Positions 22,098 through 33,289 of a stretch of DNA of 64,000 nucleotides are shown here, in pieces (position 1 is the first letter of the stretch; the number at the start of each line of letters is the position of its first letter). The stretch is from contig JAMQCK010000044.1 in assembly GCA_024196135.1 (NCBI GenBank), positions 1 through 64,000 on the forward strand, written 5' to 3'. The notes under the pieces were generated by a model, which saw nothing but the letters and a program-made list of their open reading frames with translations, was not told the DNA's origin and ran no database searches. The DNA is from Pleurotus ostreatus/Saccharomyces cerevisiae fusant. Taxonomy: Eukaryota > Opisthokonta. The position numbers and the translations under genes are program-made.

Positions 22098-23483
22098 ATG
22101 AGCTCGTCGCTCTGCGCGTCCTGTCGCTCCTCCTCCTTCACTTCCCAGAGCATGTACGCGCTCTTTTTCGCGGAGATGTGGACGCGGCCGGCCCCGTTAT
22201 CGCACGTGGAGGAGTCAAGTGTCCGCGCGAAGATAGCAGAGCTTCAAAACGATATACGCGCTCGCGAGGGTCAGCTGGAGCGCATAGCCGAGGAGAAGGC
22301 CACCCTGGAGGACTACGTCCTGCGCGCTAGCGCCCTCTTCGCGCCCATCCGACGCGTCCCGGCCGAGATCCTCATGCGCATCTTCCAGATGTTGCTCCCC
22401 GTCGGGGTCTGCAAGTTCCCGCGCGCGTTCACTCCTGCACGCGTCTGCAGGATGTGGAGGTCCATCGTGACCGGTGAGCCGATGGACACGCGGCCACAGG
22501 CCAGTCCCTCTCCGCAGCCCGACGTCCGCACGCCCATCGCGTCCCCTCTCCTCGATGGCCCACCGTGAGTGATCTACCCATCGCTTCGTACTTCCTCTAA
22601 CCGACCAATAGATTCGGCGTCTCCCGTGATCCTGCGCGCACCGGCAGCGGCTCGGACCTGCCCCCTCGGTTATCGCGGGCAGCCTCTCCCTTAACCCTCC
22701 ACTCGCTTGATCAGTGTCATTCGCAAGAGACGTTCCAGGCTGTTACCTCTCTCCTGAGCCTCTCCCGGCAGTCTTCCTACTACACGTCCGAGCAGTCCGA
22801 TGCTGAGACCGTCGATATCCCGCGCAGCTCGGCCAAGGATCTCACCCCGCCGCGATCCAGCTCCCCGCAGGATGGTGCTAAGGCAGAGTGCGCGAACTGC
22901 GGCGCGACGCATACCCCGCTGTGGCGTCGCGGCCTCAACGACGAGCTGAACTGCAACGCGTGTGGCCTGTATTACAAGCAGCACCGCGTTCCGCGTCCCA
23001 AGACGACCGCGCGCAACGGCGCCAACAAGCCTGCGCCCTCGTCCATCAAGCAGGAGGCTGAGCCACCCGTGGGCATCATCTGCGATGCTCAGTGCCACAA
23101 CTGCCAGACGACGGTGACCCCGCTGTGGCGCAAGGACCCTGATGGCCGGACCGTTTGCAACGCGTGAGTGGCCCCTTCGTTTCTACAATATTAGATCGAC
23201 TGACCTGACTCCTTTCTCTAGTTGCGGTTTGTACTTCAAGCTCCACGGCTCGCCGCGCCCCATCTCGGGCTCGTCCGACGTGATTCGCCGCCGCTCGCGC
23301 TATGGCTCGCGCCCGCAGCAGCAGCAGACCCCGAGCGCCTCCCCGCCCTCGGTGCGCATCGCGCCTGCGGTCTCGATACCCCGCGCTGTCTCCAAGACCG
23401 CTGGCAGCAAGGCTGACCGCCCGACCAAGCGCCGGAAGCTCGGTGAGATGGACACCTCCGTCATCTCGCAGCCGTGCTATTAA
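22098..23483 (+). CDS. two-finger GATA transcription factor with F-box-like N-terminus
   Basis: Three exons (22098-22567, 22613-23163, 23221-23483). Residues 1-125 look like the start of an Agaricomycete F-box protein: a CxxC (LCASC), a coiled coil (AKIAELQNDIRAREGQLERI) and the F-box entry PIRRVPAEILMRIFQMLLP ending RVCRMWRSIV. The frame continues without a stop into MDTRPQASPSPQPDV, a usual GATA-protein beginning at 22482. Two type-IVa zinc fingers follow, CANC...CNAC and CHNC...CNAC, both CX2CX17CX2C with TPLWRR/TPLWRK, and a basic tail (PTKRRKL). The architecture matches the SreA/Urbs1/Fep1 class of fungal GATA factors, which repress iron uptake. The inter-finger Cys-rich iron-sensing motif is not visible. 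If the F-box part is only a relic, the CDS starts at 22482. Confidence 0.7.
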
Positions 23484-24813
23484 AAACGCCCCCTCACCCC
23501 ACCTCGCACCCTACCTCACAACCTATAATCCCATCCCTATTACTCCCTCTCGTCTCTTGGGTCGTATTCTTCTGTCTCTGTCTGCTGCTCTGCTCGTCTC
23601 ATTTCCTCATATCCATGCATACCTGCCCCCTGTACCTGTACCAACTCCTCGTAATTCTGTATATACCCGTACACGCCGAGTCCGTCTACTGCTTCATCTG
23701 TTGACTGTGGACTTTATTACCTATCTGTTGCCGCCCTGTGTACATAACGCAGGGTGCGGTTGCCCTTCACTCGCTTGGTCTTTGCGCGGGTGGCCGCTTA
23801 CTTCTAGACTGCGTACCTGCCTATGCGGTTGCGTGTTAGTACCGTACATAATACCTATACTGCTGCTGGAGGATACTGGATGGACGCTATCTATGTCCTG
23901 TACCACCGTCCTCGCCATGTCTTGTATTTATGCCACCAATATGCTACTATGTTGTTGGCCTATGGCCTATCCAGCGCACTTATAGGTTCCATCTCCGGTG
24001 TGATCTTTTTCTGTCGAGGTGAGGTGCGCAGTGCTTCCTGAGGTCGCTCAACGTGTTGACGAAACGAAGAGGCCTCTTCTGCAACCTCACGTGAATGTTG
24101 AACTATCGGGAAGTTCCGAGAGTCGATTGTTAACGCGTGTCACTCTTGGCGTTACACTGCTATCTGTTCTTCGACCACGACTGGTGCAACGGAACGGAGC
24201 TGCGTCGGAGCGCGACTGATATCCTCAACGTAGAAATCTGGTCGACTGAATGAACCAGGGCATCCTTTCACGGTAAATTGACTAGCCCCACCTTGACTCC
24301 TGCACCGCGGATGGCGTGCCTCGGTTGACGCGAGCACGCCGAGGGATTGCGACAGCAGTCCAGCTAGGTGGTCGACTAGCCCTTCTATATCTCTCGATGC
24401 CGCATCCTGCTTGAGTCTGCTCTGTGGTCCTACTGATGCTGGAATCAACTAGTCTCAACCTTCATGCGAATCGACCGATCTTACGCCCTCTACCTATCCA
24501 CTAGCACTGGGAGCGAAGGACATGACGCGCGCCATGAATACATACTTCCCGACCATCGACCACCCTCGACTATTGTTCCATCCTGGTCCAAAGCTGCCCC
24601 GAACTCCCCTGTATAGGATTATCAGGAACCGGGAGGGATGGCGAGCGCGAAGTGCCATTCTGTTATCCAATTCTCACTTAGGCGCCGGGGGATGGGCTTT
24701 ATATACGGGCTACGAAACTCGATTCACGCTCGTCCTCTCCGCCTTCAAGCGTTCTGGCCACTGCAAGCGCTGCTCAAGCGAGTGACGGGCACGTAACGAT
24801 TCTCCACCTCACC
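23484..24813. other. intergenic region between GATA and transporter genes
   Basis: CT-rich 3' flank of the GATA gene, then a promoter region for the transporter. No coding evidence was seen in about 1.3 kb. Confidence 0.5.
24700..24705 (+). promoter_or_regulatory. TATA box of UNC-93-like gene
   Basis: tatata in gggctttatatacgggc, 114 bases before the ATG at 24814. It is the only AT run in this GC-rich stretch. Confidence 0.55.
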
Positions 24814-26867
24814 ATGACCTCTTTGCACGAGAAGGAGAGCTCTCCATCCATCGAGGCGTCCATAGACCAGGTAGAAGGTCAAGACGGTCCGCGCAAGATC
24901 CTTTGGTACGCTCTTATACCGCATATCCCATCCATCTCTCATCGGCTCGTCTATAGGTACCGCTCATCGTACTTCAATGCGGTCATCCTAGGACTTTGCA
25001 ACTTCTTTGCTCCGGGATTGTGGGGAGGTGCGTCTTCGGTACATGCTTCCCGTACTTCTGCTGATTGGCCGTGACAGCTATGAACAGCTTGGGGTGAGGA
25101 GGACATCGTCGTGATGTTTCAAACGGCCACTGACATATCGTCGATAGAGCGGGTGGCGCTCAGAGCCCATACCTCGTTAAGTGTGTCTTCGCCCTCTTTC
25201 CATTCAGCACCTGTTTACTAATCATTTACAGCACCGCGAATGCCCTCATCTTCTCGCTCATGGTGCTGAGTGCTACGCTGTCATCGTCACTCGTCAACGT
25301 AGTCGGAATCAGAATCACGTTGATTTTGGGGGTGCGTTACTTCATGTACTACCGTCGAACGGCTTCTGATAGAGATTAACAGACCCTCGGCTTCGCTCGT
25401 ACGCACAAACTACTATTCATCACTCAATTAGTACTGACCCCCCTCTAGCGTACGCCGCAGGTCTCTACACCAAGTACGTCCTTCATCGTCATCTAATTCA
25501 CCTTGAGCTCATTATCTTACAGCAACCGCTACGGCACGGAATGGTTCGTACTCTTCGGTGCTGCTCTCTGCGGTCTCGCTGCCGGCACCTTCTGGATGGC
25601 CGAGGCTGCTATTGCTCTGTCGTACCCGGAGCCCGAGCGTCAGGGAAAATTCCTCGGACTATGGCTCGTAGGTCCTATGCTCAGTCCATTGGACGAGAGC
25701 TAATCCTCAGACAGACGTTCAAAATCGCCGGTCAGATCGTGGGTGGTGCGATTAACCTGGGCGTCAACGCCAACAGGAACGAGGCTGGGTCTGTGTCGTA
25801 TACCGTGTATCTCGTCTTCATTGCCCTGCGTATGTTCTCTTTTTTTCTGCGTGAATCAGGCCTGCTGAGCTTGAGCAGAATGCCTTGCGCCCATCGCTGG
25901 CATATTCCTCACAAGCCCGGAGAAGGTGCAGCGTCGGGATGGCGCTAAGGTCAACTTGCAGTCGAAGCACTCGACCTGGACTGAGCTCAAGCTCGTCTTC
26001 AAGCTCTTCAAGCGGCCGAAGGTAAGGAATTATCGACTCGTACCCTGGTTAAGACAGTCTCAACCCTTTCCCCGTAGTTCTTGCTCCTAATCCCGCTCAT
26101 CGCCAACTACATCTACACGGAGAGCGTCATGTTCACGTACATCAGCCGTGAGTCGTACACCGACGAGGAAACTCGCTCTTGACGCACCCTGCAGTCTGGT
26201 TCACGGTCCGCTCGCGCGCCCTCGGATCCTTCGTGTCTGGACTTGCCGCCGCTGTCGCGGGCAATCTCATGGGTCGGCTCCTCGACAACGATCGCTGGTC
26301 GCATAGATTCCGAGCGCGTACTAGCTTCTTCATTACGATCACCCTGCAGGGCGCGCGTAAGTCCATGCTCACTACTAGCTCTTGCATATCATTGATAGTC
26401 CGTCAAGTTCTCGCCTGGAACGTCGCCAACTCCTGGTTCTACATCCGCTCGACCCCTCACTATGACTGGAGCGACGCTGGCTTCGGCAACGGCTTCGCCG
26501 TCTTCGTCCTTCAAGTCGCGTACGTCTCCGTCTCTCCCCTCCCCCCCTTTTCTTCCAAGCTAACTTCATCCGTAGCAACTTCCAAATCTGCTACATGGCC
26601 CTCTTCTGGTACTGCGGCGAGCTCGCCGAGACACCCGAGGAGGTCGTCCGCATTGCTGGCCTGCTTCGCGCTACCGAGTCCGCCTCGCAGGCCGTCTCGT
26701 ATGGTCTCTCGAGCATTCCGTCCTTCGCGCACATCGGCGGCGCGGCGCTGAACTTGGGAATGTGGGGCGTCGCGGTCGTGCCGGGGTGGCTCATCGTGCG
26801 CCAGATTGGGCCGAAGTATGGCAAGCAGTGCGTATTCCTTGCCCTGTCAGTGAAGAAGGGTCGCTGA
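24814..26867 (+). CDS. UNC-93-like major facilitator transporter
   Basis: About eleven exons encode roughly 470 residues. A polar N-terminus (MTSLHEKESSPSIEAS) leads into SSYFNAVILGLCNFFAPGLWG-AMNSLG-AGGAQSP, the UNC-93/DUF895 first helix and loop. Further helices include ALIFSLMVLSATLSSSLVNV, TLGFA-PYAAGLYT, TEWFVLFGAALCGLAAGTFW with MAEAAIALSYPEPERQGKF, FLLLIPLIANYIYTE, ALGSFVSGLAAAVAGNLMGR and ALNLGMWGVAVVPGWLIVRQ. The PEPERQGK loop is a family hallmark. Two exons are only 16 bases (25078-25093 and 25383-25398). The substrate of fungal UNC-93-like proteins is unknown. Coding-like sequence continues in another frame to a stop at 26974, so the C-terminus may be longer through a very short intron. 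Confidence 0.8.
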
Positions 26868-27191
26868 AGAAGACCTCTTTCAGCCTGCGTGAACGTCACG
26901 AAAACCCAAGCAATGAGAAGCTTGCGGAAATTGAGCCGCAGCTGCCTGCAGTCGGTGACCAGCCAAGGGACTAACGCTGGCCGTTCGAAGGCTTGAGGTT
27001 CGCTTGGTACTTCCTGTAGCGTTAGCCAACGAATGTTCCTATAGATCATGATTGTCGTCCAGCGACCGACATCATAGATGATGTTTGACCCCTTTGCTCA
27101 CACCGACGAGTCGCTGGATCCTCTAAAAGGCAGGTTCTCCATTACGAGGTGGAACAATAAGGTACTCTACGAGTCTCTATCTATCTCACAT
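26868..27191. other. convergent 3' gap
   Basis: Tail-to-tail spacer between the transporter (+) and malic enzyme (-). Bases 26870-26974 retain a coding-like frame (KKTSFSLRERHENPSNEKLA) that may belong to the transporter tail. The rest shows nothing. Confidence 0.5.
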
Positions 27192-29400
27192 CTACCTATC
27201 ACCATTCTCATCAAAAACATACTCCTGGTACACCGGCTCCCAGATCTTCTCCTTCGCCCTATCGCGCACCTCCTCCTTCGCCCACGACACGCCCGCCGTC
27301 CCATCCTCGATCGCCTGCTCCGCGACAGCGACAGCGATCTCGAGATTCACATCCGGTGCATCCTGCAGATCCGGCAGCAGCGAGTTGTCGGGGTCCTTCA
27401 GGGCGGGCGACAAGGCGGCGAGGCGGCGCGCGCCCGCGATGATCATGTTGTCCGTGACTTCGCGCGAGCGGGAGAGGACGGCGCCGAAGCCGAGGCCGGG
27501 ATAGATGAGGGCGTTGTTGCACTCAGCGATCCTGACGAGGTGTAAGCCTCTTCTGCATCTAAGTAGGTGATTGGTACCACTTACGGGTAATCCCTCCCAC
27601 TCGGCATCTTCGCGGGCGGGAACGGGCTCCCGGTCGCCAGGAGAGCCCTCCCCTCCGTCCAGGCGTTCGCATCGTGCGGGTGCACCTCGACCAAACGACT
27701 TGGGTTCGACAGCGAGAAGATAATCGGCCTCTCGACATTGCTTGCCATCGTTCGGATGACCTCCTCCGTAAAGGCGCCAGCGTGGGTGGAAGTACCGACG
27801 AGCATCGTCGGCTTGATCTTGCGGACGACGTCGATCAAGTCTATGCGGTCCTTGCCGTTACGCTCGTCAGCCCACTCGGACGCAGGGCGTGCCCACTCGT
27901 GCTGGTCATCGCGCATGAGGCCGGCGGGGAGGTCGTCGGTTAGAAGACCCGGACGATCGATGCAGTAGAAGCGGCGAGTGGCGTCCTCAACCGAGGCGCC
28001 GTCGATGGCGACCATGGCGTCACGGAGCTGGGTGGCGATACCGAGACCTGCAGTGCCAGCACCGTAGATCACGATACGCTGCTCGTGGAGGGAGCTGCCG
28101 GTGACGCCGACCGCAGACATGGCACCTGCGAGGGTAACAGCGCCCGTTCCCTGACTGGAGACGACTTCAGCATGAGCATGGCAGACAGATCATAGGCTCA
28201 CATGTCGTCATTGAAGACAGAGTGCACAGAGCGATAGCGTCTTAGTAGGCGGTGCGCGTTTGCTACACCGAAGTCTTCGAAATGTAGTAAGGAGTGTGGC
28301 AAGTGCTTGCGGACGAGTTGCACAAATCTGCAATGCGAGTTGAGACGTAATTCGCTCTCTCAGTAATTGGACGTACTTGTCTACAAAGTCATCGTATTCC
28401 TGACCCTGAATACGCGGTTTCTGCCAGCCCTGCAGACACAGTTTTAATGCTTCGGGTGCAACACCTGAAGAAGGACACTCACCACGTATAATGGGTCATG
28501 GAGCAGGTTTTCGTTGTTTGTACCAACGTCAAGAGCAACAGCGAGCGTGCGGCTAGGATCGACCTTGCCAATTAGTCTATAAAGTGCACGATCAGTATCT
28601 TCACGGTCCCATGACCGAATATTGACATACGTATAAATGACGGACTTCGCCGCCGAAATCTACAAAAAGAAGTGAGCCGAAAGATCGTGCCGACGGCGTA
28701 GCGCGAGTATCCTTACAGCGATGCCCTACAAATTGTCAGTTGACCGAGTCATTGAGGAATGCATGAGGGGACTGACTCCGACGCCCTGGTCGCCGATACC
28801 AAGGATGGCTTCGGAATCGGTGACGACGACTAGGTCGACCTCGCGGCCAGTGATCTGCCTGAGGAAGGCTTCTTCCATGGTGTCCTTGTCGGGGTAGGTC
28901 AGGTAGAGTCCCTCGCTCCTCCGGAACAAGTTGGAGTAGTTCGCGATTGCGTCCGCCTATAGCATGCGAGCGATCAGCGCCACCGCACCCCAGCCCGCCC
29001 CGATCTCACTCACCTGCGTCGGCGTATACACAATGGGCACAGTCTCCTTCAGGTGCTTCTTGAGCAGCGCGTAGTACAGAACCCAATTCTGGTCCTTCAT
29101 GCTCTGGAGGAACGTGTTCTTGCGCAGGGGGTGATCGCGCGAGCTCAGCTGCGCGTACGCGCGCTCGCACTGTTCCTCAAGCGTGTTCACGCGGTACGGG
29201 AGGCGGCCGACAAGCCCAAAGTCCTCGCGCTCGCGCTCGGTGAACGCGGTCCCGTTGTTGAAGCGCGGGGAGGTGAGGATGCCCTCGCCGCGGAGCGCGA
29301 CGCGCTTCGGGATGTCCGAGGCATGACGGACGAGGGATAGGTGAGCCCGCCGGGGGAGGTGGCGCGCGAGGACGGTGCGCGTCCCGAGCTGGGTGGACAT
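27192..29400 (-). CDS. NAD-type malic enzyme, mitochondrial
   Basis: A spliced gene. [20 protein letters not shown] is an Arg-rich presequence suggesting import into mitochondria. The malic N-terminal domain covers [40 protein letters not shown] and [18 protein letters not shown]. The metal site is [19 protein letters not shown], followed by the NAD-binding [20 protein letters not shown]. The end reads [20 protein letters not shown] with [20 protein letters not shown]. The enzyme oxidatively decarboxylates malate to pyruvate and CO2 with reduction of NAD(P); cofactor preference cannot be settled by eye. A 9-base exon (28717-28725) encodes Gly-Ile-Ala where the family usually has Gly-Ile-Gly. 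Start context and length fit a full-size enzyme (about 580 residues). Confidence 0.93.
28717..28725 (-). other. 9-base microexon in malic enzyme
   Basis: Minus-strand sequence ggcatcgct lies between ttgtag and gtaagg. It joins GIGDQGVG to ISAAKSVIY, reconstructing the conserved GDQGVGGI(G/A)IS segment. Neighbouring introns are 50-60 bases. Confidence 0.75.
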
Positions 29401-30035
29401 GATGGTGGTGGTAGGAAAGCAAGAGGCGTACGGGCACCGGCGGGATGAGATGAAATGATGATGCGCATGCGACGTCCGACCGTCCAATGAGCTATGCAAC
29501 TCAGTGCAAGAATAGCGCGTCGAGACCGGCGGGAGATAGATATAGATACTCGCCTTTGTAGAAAGTTGTACCTCCGAACCCTTCAGCTCTGGACTTCGAT
29601 GCAAGGATACTGACTATCATCATGCTGTCTATTGTTCCAGTAAAGTCGAGAGAAGGTGCGGTCGCGTGCCCTGCGAGGTCAAGAGGCGCTGGTCCGAAGT
29701 ATCCGATCGCCCGCGCTGGGAAGGACCAGGTACAGTTTCGGGAGTTCGATGCGCGAGGGCAGCAGTTCGAATCCAGAACGGTGCTAATGACCCTCTGCGA
29801 CTGGCTCCCTTCGCTCGAGGAATGAGTATGCAACGACCGCTTGCTGGAGATGATGGTGGCTCAGGACAAGCAGCAAGGGAGGCGTCACGCGTGACTGTTG
29901 CTAACCACAAAGTGCGTCGTACTCGCCAATCGAGAAAGTACAACAGCGTGGTGCTTCCGCTGGCCAAGTCCTTCCAGTTGGTACACATTGACTACTCAAG
30001 CACATTACACGAGGTATAAGATACAACTGCAGCCG
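29401..30035. promoter_or_regulatory. malic enzyme upstream region / Dsk2 3' flank
   Basis: A 635-base spacer on the minus strand that must contain the malic-enzyme promoter. No TATA box or long conserved frame was seen. Confidence 0.4.
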
Positions 30036-31417
30036 CTATAGCCCTCCGCCACCAAGAATATACTCGATTGCGGAGTGCACGTTGCCGCCGGTAGCGAGCA
30101 AAGCCCGGATGTTCTGCGACGCATTCGTAAAGCCCATGTCTTGTAGTTGCTGCAGGTACATCATCAGAGACCGATTCAAACAAGGGGGCATGGTAAACAT
30201 ACCTGCAGTTGGACCTGGAATCGCTCCTCGGGCGGACGGGTGTCAGCGGGAGCAGGAGGTGCGCCAAATGCGCCACCGCCGAGGCCGCCCAATCCGCCTC
30301 CCAGTCCACCGCCTAAGCCCCCTCCGAGAAGTTGCTGCATGAGCGCTGGATCCAATCCTGCTCCCAGGCCACCTGCGCCAGCACCAGCGCCCGCACCCGC
30401 GCCAGCGCCACCAAACAACGCCGCAAACGGATTCGCCGCAGCATCACCCGCTCCCGCCGATCCTGGAGCTGCACCAGCCGCTGGCGTCCCGCCCGTCGTC
30501 GGGCTCCCGCCACCCGGTACGCCCGGCGCAGGGAACCCACCCGCGCCGCCGCCGAAGGGGTTCGCGCCCAGACCGCCACCTTCCCTGAACGCCGACGCCA
30601 TCCTGAGCATCTGGCTCAGCCGCTCCGGGTTGGACACCATCTCGCGGAAGTACGGGCTCTGCATCATGGCGCGCATCTGTGGGCCGAGCGCGGGGTTCAT
30701 CGCGGCGACCTGATCGAGGATCGCGGGGTTGGAGAGCATGGAGGACATCTGCTGCACGAACTGCGGGTTGTCGAGCATGCCTTGCATCTGGGGAGGATAG
30801 AATAGGTGTGAGTAGGTCGATAGACGCGTAGCGCGCGACGACGCACCATGTTCGGGTCATTGGGGTTCATTCCCAGGTCCTGGAAGGGGTTGATGCCCGC
30901 CATCGCGCCGAAGCCGAGGTGGCTGTTGAGCTGCGCGAGGGGATCGTGCGGGTTCTGGCCGGTCTGCATAGTGGGGAGCTGTTGCGGCTGCGTGGGCTGC
31001 GCGGACGAGCTTCCCCCTGAGCGAGACACGCCCTTAACCATGTGTATAGTGTGCGAGGACGCGATCCTGTACAGTGACAGCGGGTCTTCATCCTGATCGT
31101 TCGTCAGCTTAGCAAGCGCCACGAATGCGGTGCAGCTCTACCTTGAGGACGCGACCTGGGAGGTGTAAGATGAGGAGTCGGATGGATAGTATAGTAACGC
31201 ACCAGAGTAGATGAGTCGTTGCCTGTCCGCCTCCACGTCGGATTTCTCTGCGATAGCCTGCTTGAGCTCTAACACCGTCTTGTCGGTGCTTATCGAGATC
31301 TGGAGCTTCAACTCATTGGGCCCTACGCCTATATGAACTCCTCGTCTTATCCTTTTGTAGCAGCAACGCACCCTTCACGTTGATCTGAATTTCGTTTGAA
31401 GGCGTCTCGTCAGCCAT
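30036..31417 (-). CDS. ubiquilin/Dsk2 ubiquitin shuttle protein
   Basis: Five or more exons encode about 380 residues. The ubiquitin-like domain spans [16 protein letters not shown] through [20 protein letters not shown] and [21 protein letters not shown] 14-base exon (31142-31155) supplies RVLK. After a Ser/Gln linker, STI1-type repeats follow ([40 protein letters not shown]), then a Gly/Ala-rich segment of about 110 residues. The final UBA domain reads [20 protein letters not shown] then [14 protein letters not shown]. Dsk2/ubiquilins carry ubiquitinated clients to the proteasome, the UBL binding the proteasome and the UBA binding ubiquitin. All domains are intact. The gene is downstream of Dam1 on the same strand with a 330-base gap. 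Confidence 0.93.
31142..31155 (-). other. 14-base microexon in Dsk2
   Basis: Minus-strand gtcgcgtcctcaag is flanked by cctcccag and gtagag. It completes the UBL motif LIYSGRVLKDEDPL. Confidence 0.75.
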
Positions 31418-31747
31418 GATGATGATGTTCAAGAGCAAAGAAGTATGACGTTACGTAATTGCGAGCAGCTCATATCTCGGTCCGGTCACAAATGGTACAA
31501 CTCAATCAATTGTGGAGGTTCGTGGACGAAAACGGAGTGGGTTCGCCAGCAGGAATAGAGCACGCAGAATGAACTCCTTGTGATACGCTGCTGCGCAAAG
31601 TCGCCTTCACCACGGGAACAAGGGCTTCCAAACGGGGATACATATATCGTGGCGAAGCCCGAGAGACGAAGCGAAAACCGACATGACAGTAGTGTTACAC
31701 GATTAATATACAGTACCGATGGTGTGATGGTGTGAGATTTACAGAAC

Positions 31748-32858
31748 CTATATCCCTTGCCAGTGATAGAGTGTAGTTCCCTGAGTGCGCGGTCAGTCTT
31801 TGCTTGCAGGAAAAAGCCTCGAAGACGAACAGTAGAGTTCTCCTTCGTGACGATCTTCCGGTTGACAAGCGCGATCAAGCACTTGTTCACGCGCGCCTGG
31901 TTGAGATCCGGAGGCTTGATGAGATCTTGGACTGGAGAAGAGGGGTTAGTAACTGATGCAAGCGTTAGGCGATGTCGCTCACTCTTAACAACGCGCGTGG
32001 GTGCGTCGAGCATGCCTTCGATGACTAAATCAATATGCCTGCGCAAATTCTGCAAAATGCTACTTAGCTACGACATTAAGCGAGCGAAGGAGAGCCTACC
32101 GGATCGCTTCCTCTGAACTCCAGCGGCAGGCAGTTTACGATCTTCTCTATCTCCATCTGATCTGAGTTAAGCGCCATTGCTACCCATGAACAGCAGATAT
32201 TGGCTTACGCTCCGCTCCTTCTTCTCCTTCGCGGTTAGCTTGGGTTTCCCCACCTTCTTCTTGACTGGCTTCTTGTCGGATGCCACGGAATGACTGGTTT
32301 GCCCGCCACCAATAGTCGTTTGTCCCTCCAGCAAAGTTGCGTCTGCGGCGCTCTTCTCTGCACGACGAGCGTCCTCAGCAGCAGCTGCGGCTGCAGCTTT
32401 CGCTCGGGCGGCCTCGCGTGCTGCAATCGCTCGCATAGCTGAATGAACGGTGAATTCACCTGTCGTATGCAGCTAGGGGATAGAACACACCCTCTCGCTT
32501 GCGCTCCTGCTCAAAGCTCGCGTCTGTGGGCATCTAAAAGGCATGTATCCGTTTCAATTCGCCTGAGAAAGACGCGTGCCACCCATACCTGCGGCCAGTC
32601 GGTTGTGAGCCCATTCATTTCCATGACGTATAGGTAGCTAGCAAAAGACTCGTTGAAAGTCGATAGTGTTTCGCTAAGGTGTCGTAGCCCTTCAATATGC
32701 GTCTGCAGCGTGTCCATCTCATCAGAGAGCTCAGAGATGGCGGGCTCCATGAAGCCCAGATCTTCTGGTGCATCGGGGTAGGCTTGAGAGCGCGATAGGC
32801 GAAAGAGGGAGTTCGTAGAGACGCGCCTCAAGGGCGTTCGGGGTGGTTGTGGTGCCAT
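31748..32858 (-). CDS. DAM1: DASH complex subunit Dam1
   Basis: A spliced gene of about 250 residues. The N-terminus (MAPQPPRTPLRRVSTNSLFR) leads into the Dam1 domain: LSRSQAYPDAPEDLGFMEPA, ISELSDEMDTLQTHIEGLRH and LSETLSTFNESFASYLYVME, then NGLTTDWPQ. A Lys/Ala/Glu-rich helix follows. The C-terminal module (MEIEKIVNCLPLEFRGSDP, NLRRHIDLVIEGMLDAP, LIKPPDLNQARVNKCLIALV, ending LYHWQGI) contains a small winged-helix-like stretch also seen in other basidiomycete homologues. Dam1 is the microtubule-contacting part of the DASH ring that couples kinetochores to spindle microtubules. The start lies 431 bases from the divergent PRPP synthetase start. Confidence 0.85.
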
Positions 32859-33289
32859 CGTGCAGGGATTAGTAGGCAGAGAGGTACCGATGTGACGGTA
32901 GAGAACAATGGGCGCGCGCACGATGTTGACGCGCCTGTCACGGATGAATTCAACCTGTCACGTCGATGTTCGAATCCGTCTGCTTTTTCCCTTTGGATCT
33001 ACCGCCGTTTCAAGGCAGCCCTCAGATCCTCCTTTCCAGTGCAGCAGTATAGCGCTGCCTCCGAAAAATTGATCGAGGGTATACAGACATGAGCAGATCT
33101 ATGAGCAGCGCCCGGTGTCATTTACCATCTTGATCGCCGGGTGGTTGGCCGGGCCGTTCCGCCGGACATCGGCGGTCTTCCAAAACCGCTGAGTTCACTG
33201 GAGTTCAGTGATTTTCATTCACCGTTTATGCACTGGACTTGTCTACCCCCACCACCTCGTCGATGAACTGAGCCTCACTCTCTTGCACC
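32859..33289. promoter_or_regulatory. divergent promoter region DAM1 / PRPP synthetase
   Basis: A 431-base head-to-head spacer. Near 33190-33215 there is a short dyad (cactggagttcagtg) close to the PRPP synthetase start. No clear TATA box was seen. Confidence 0.45.
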
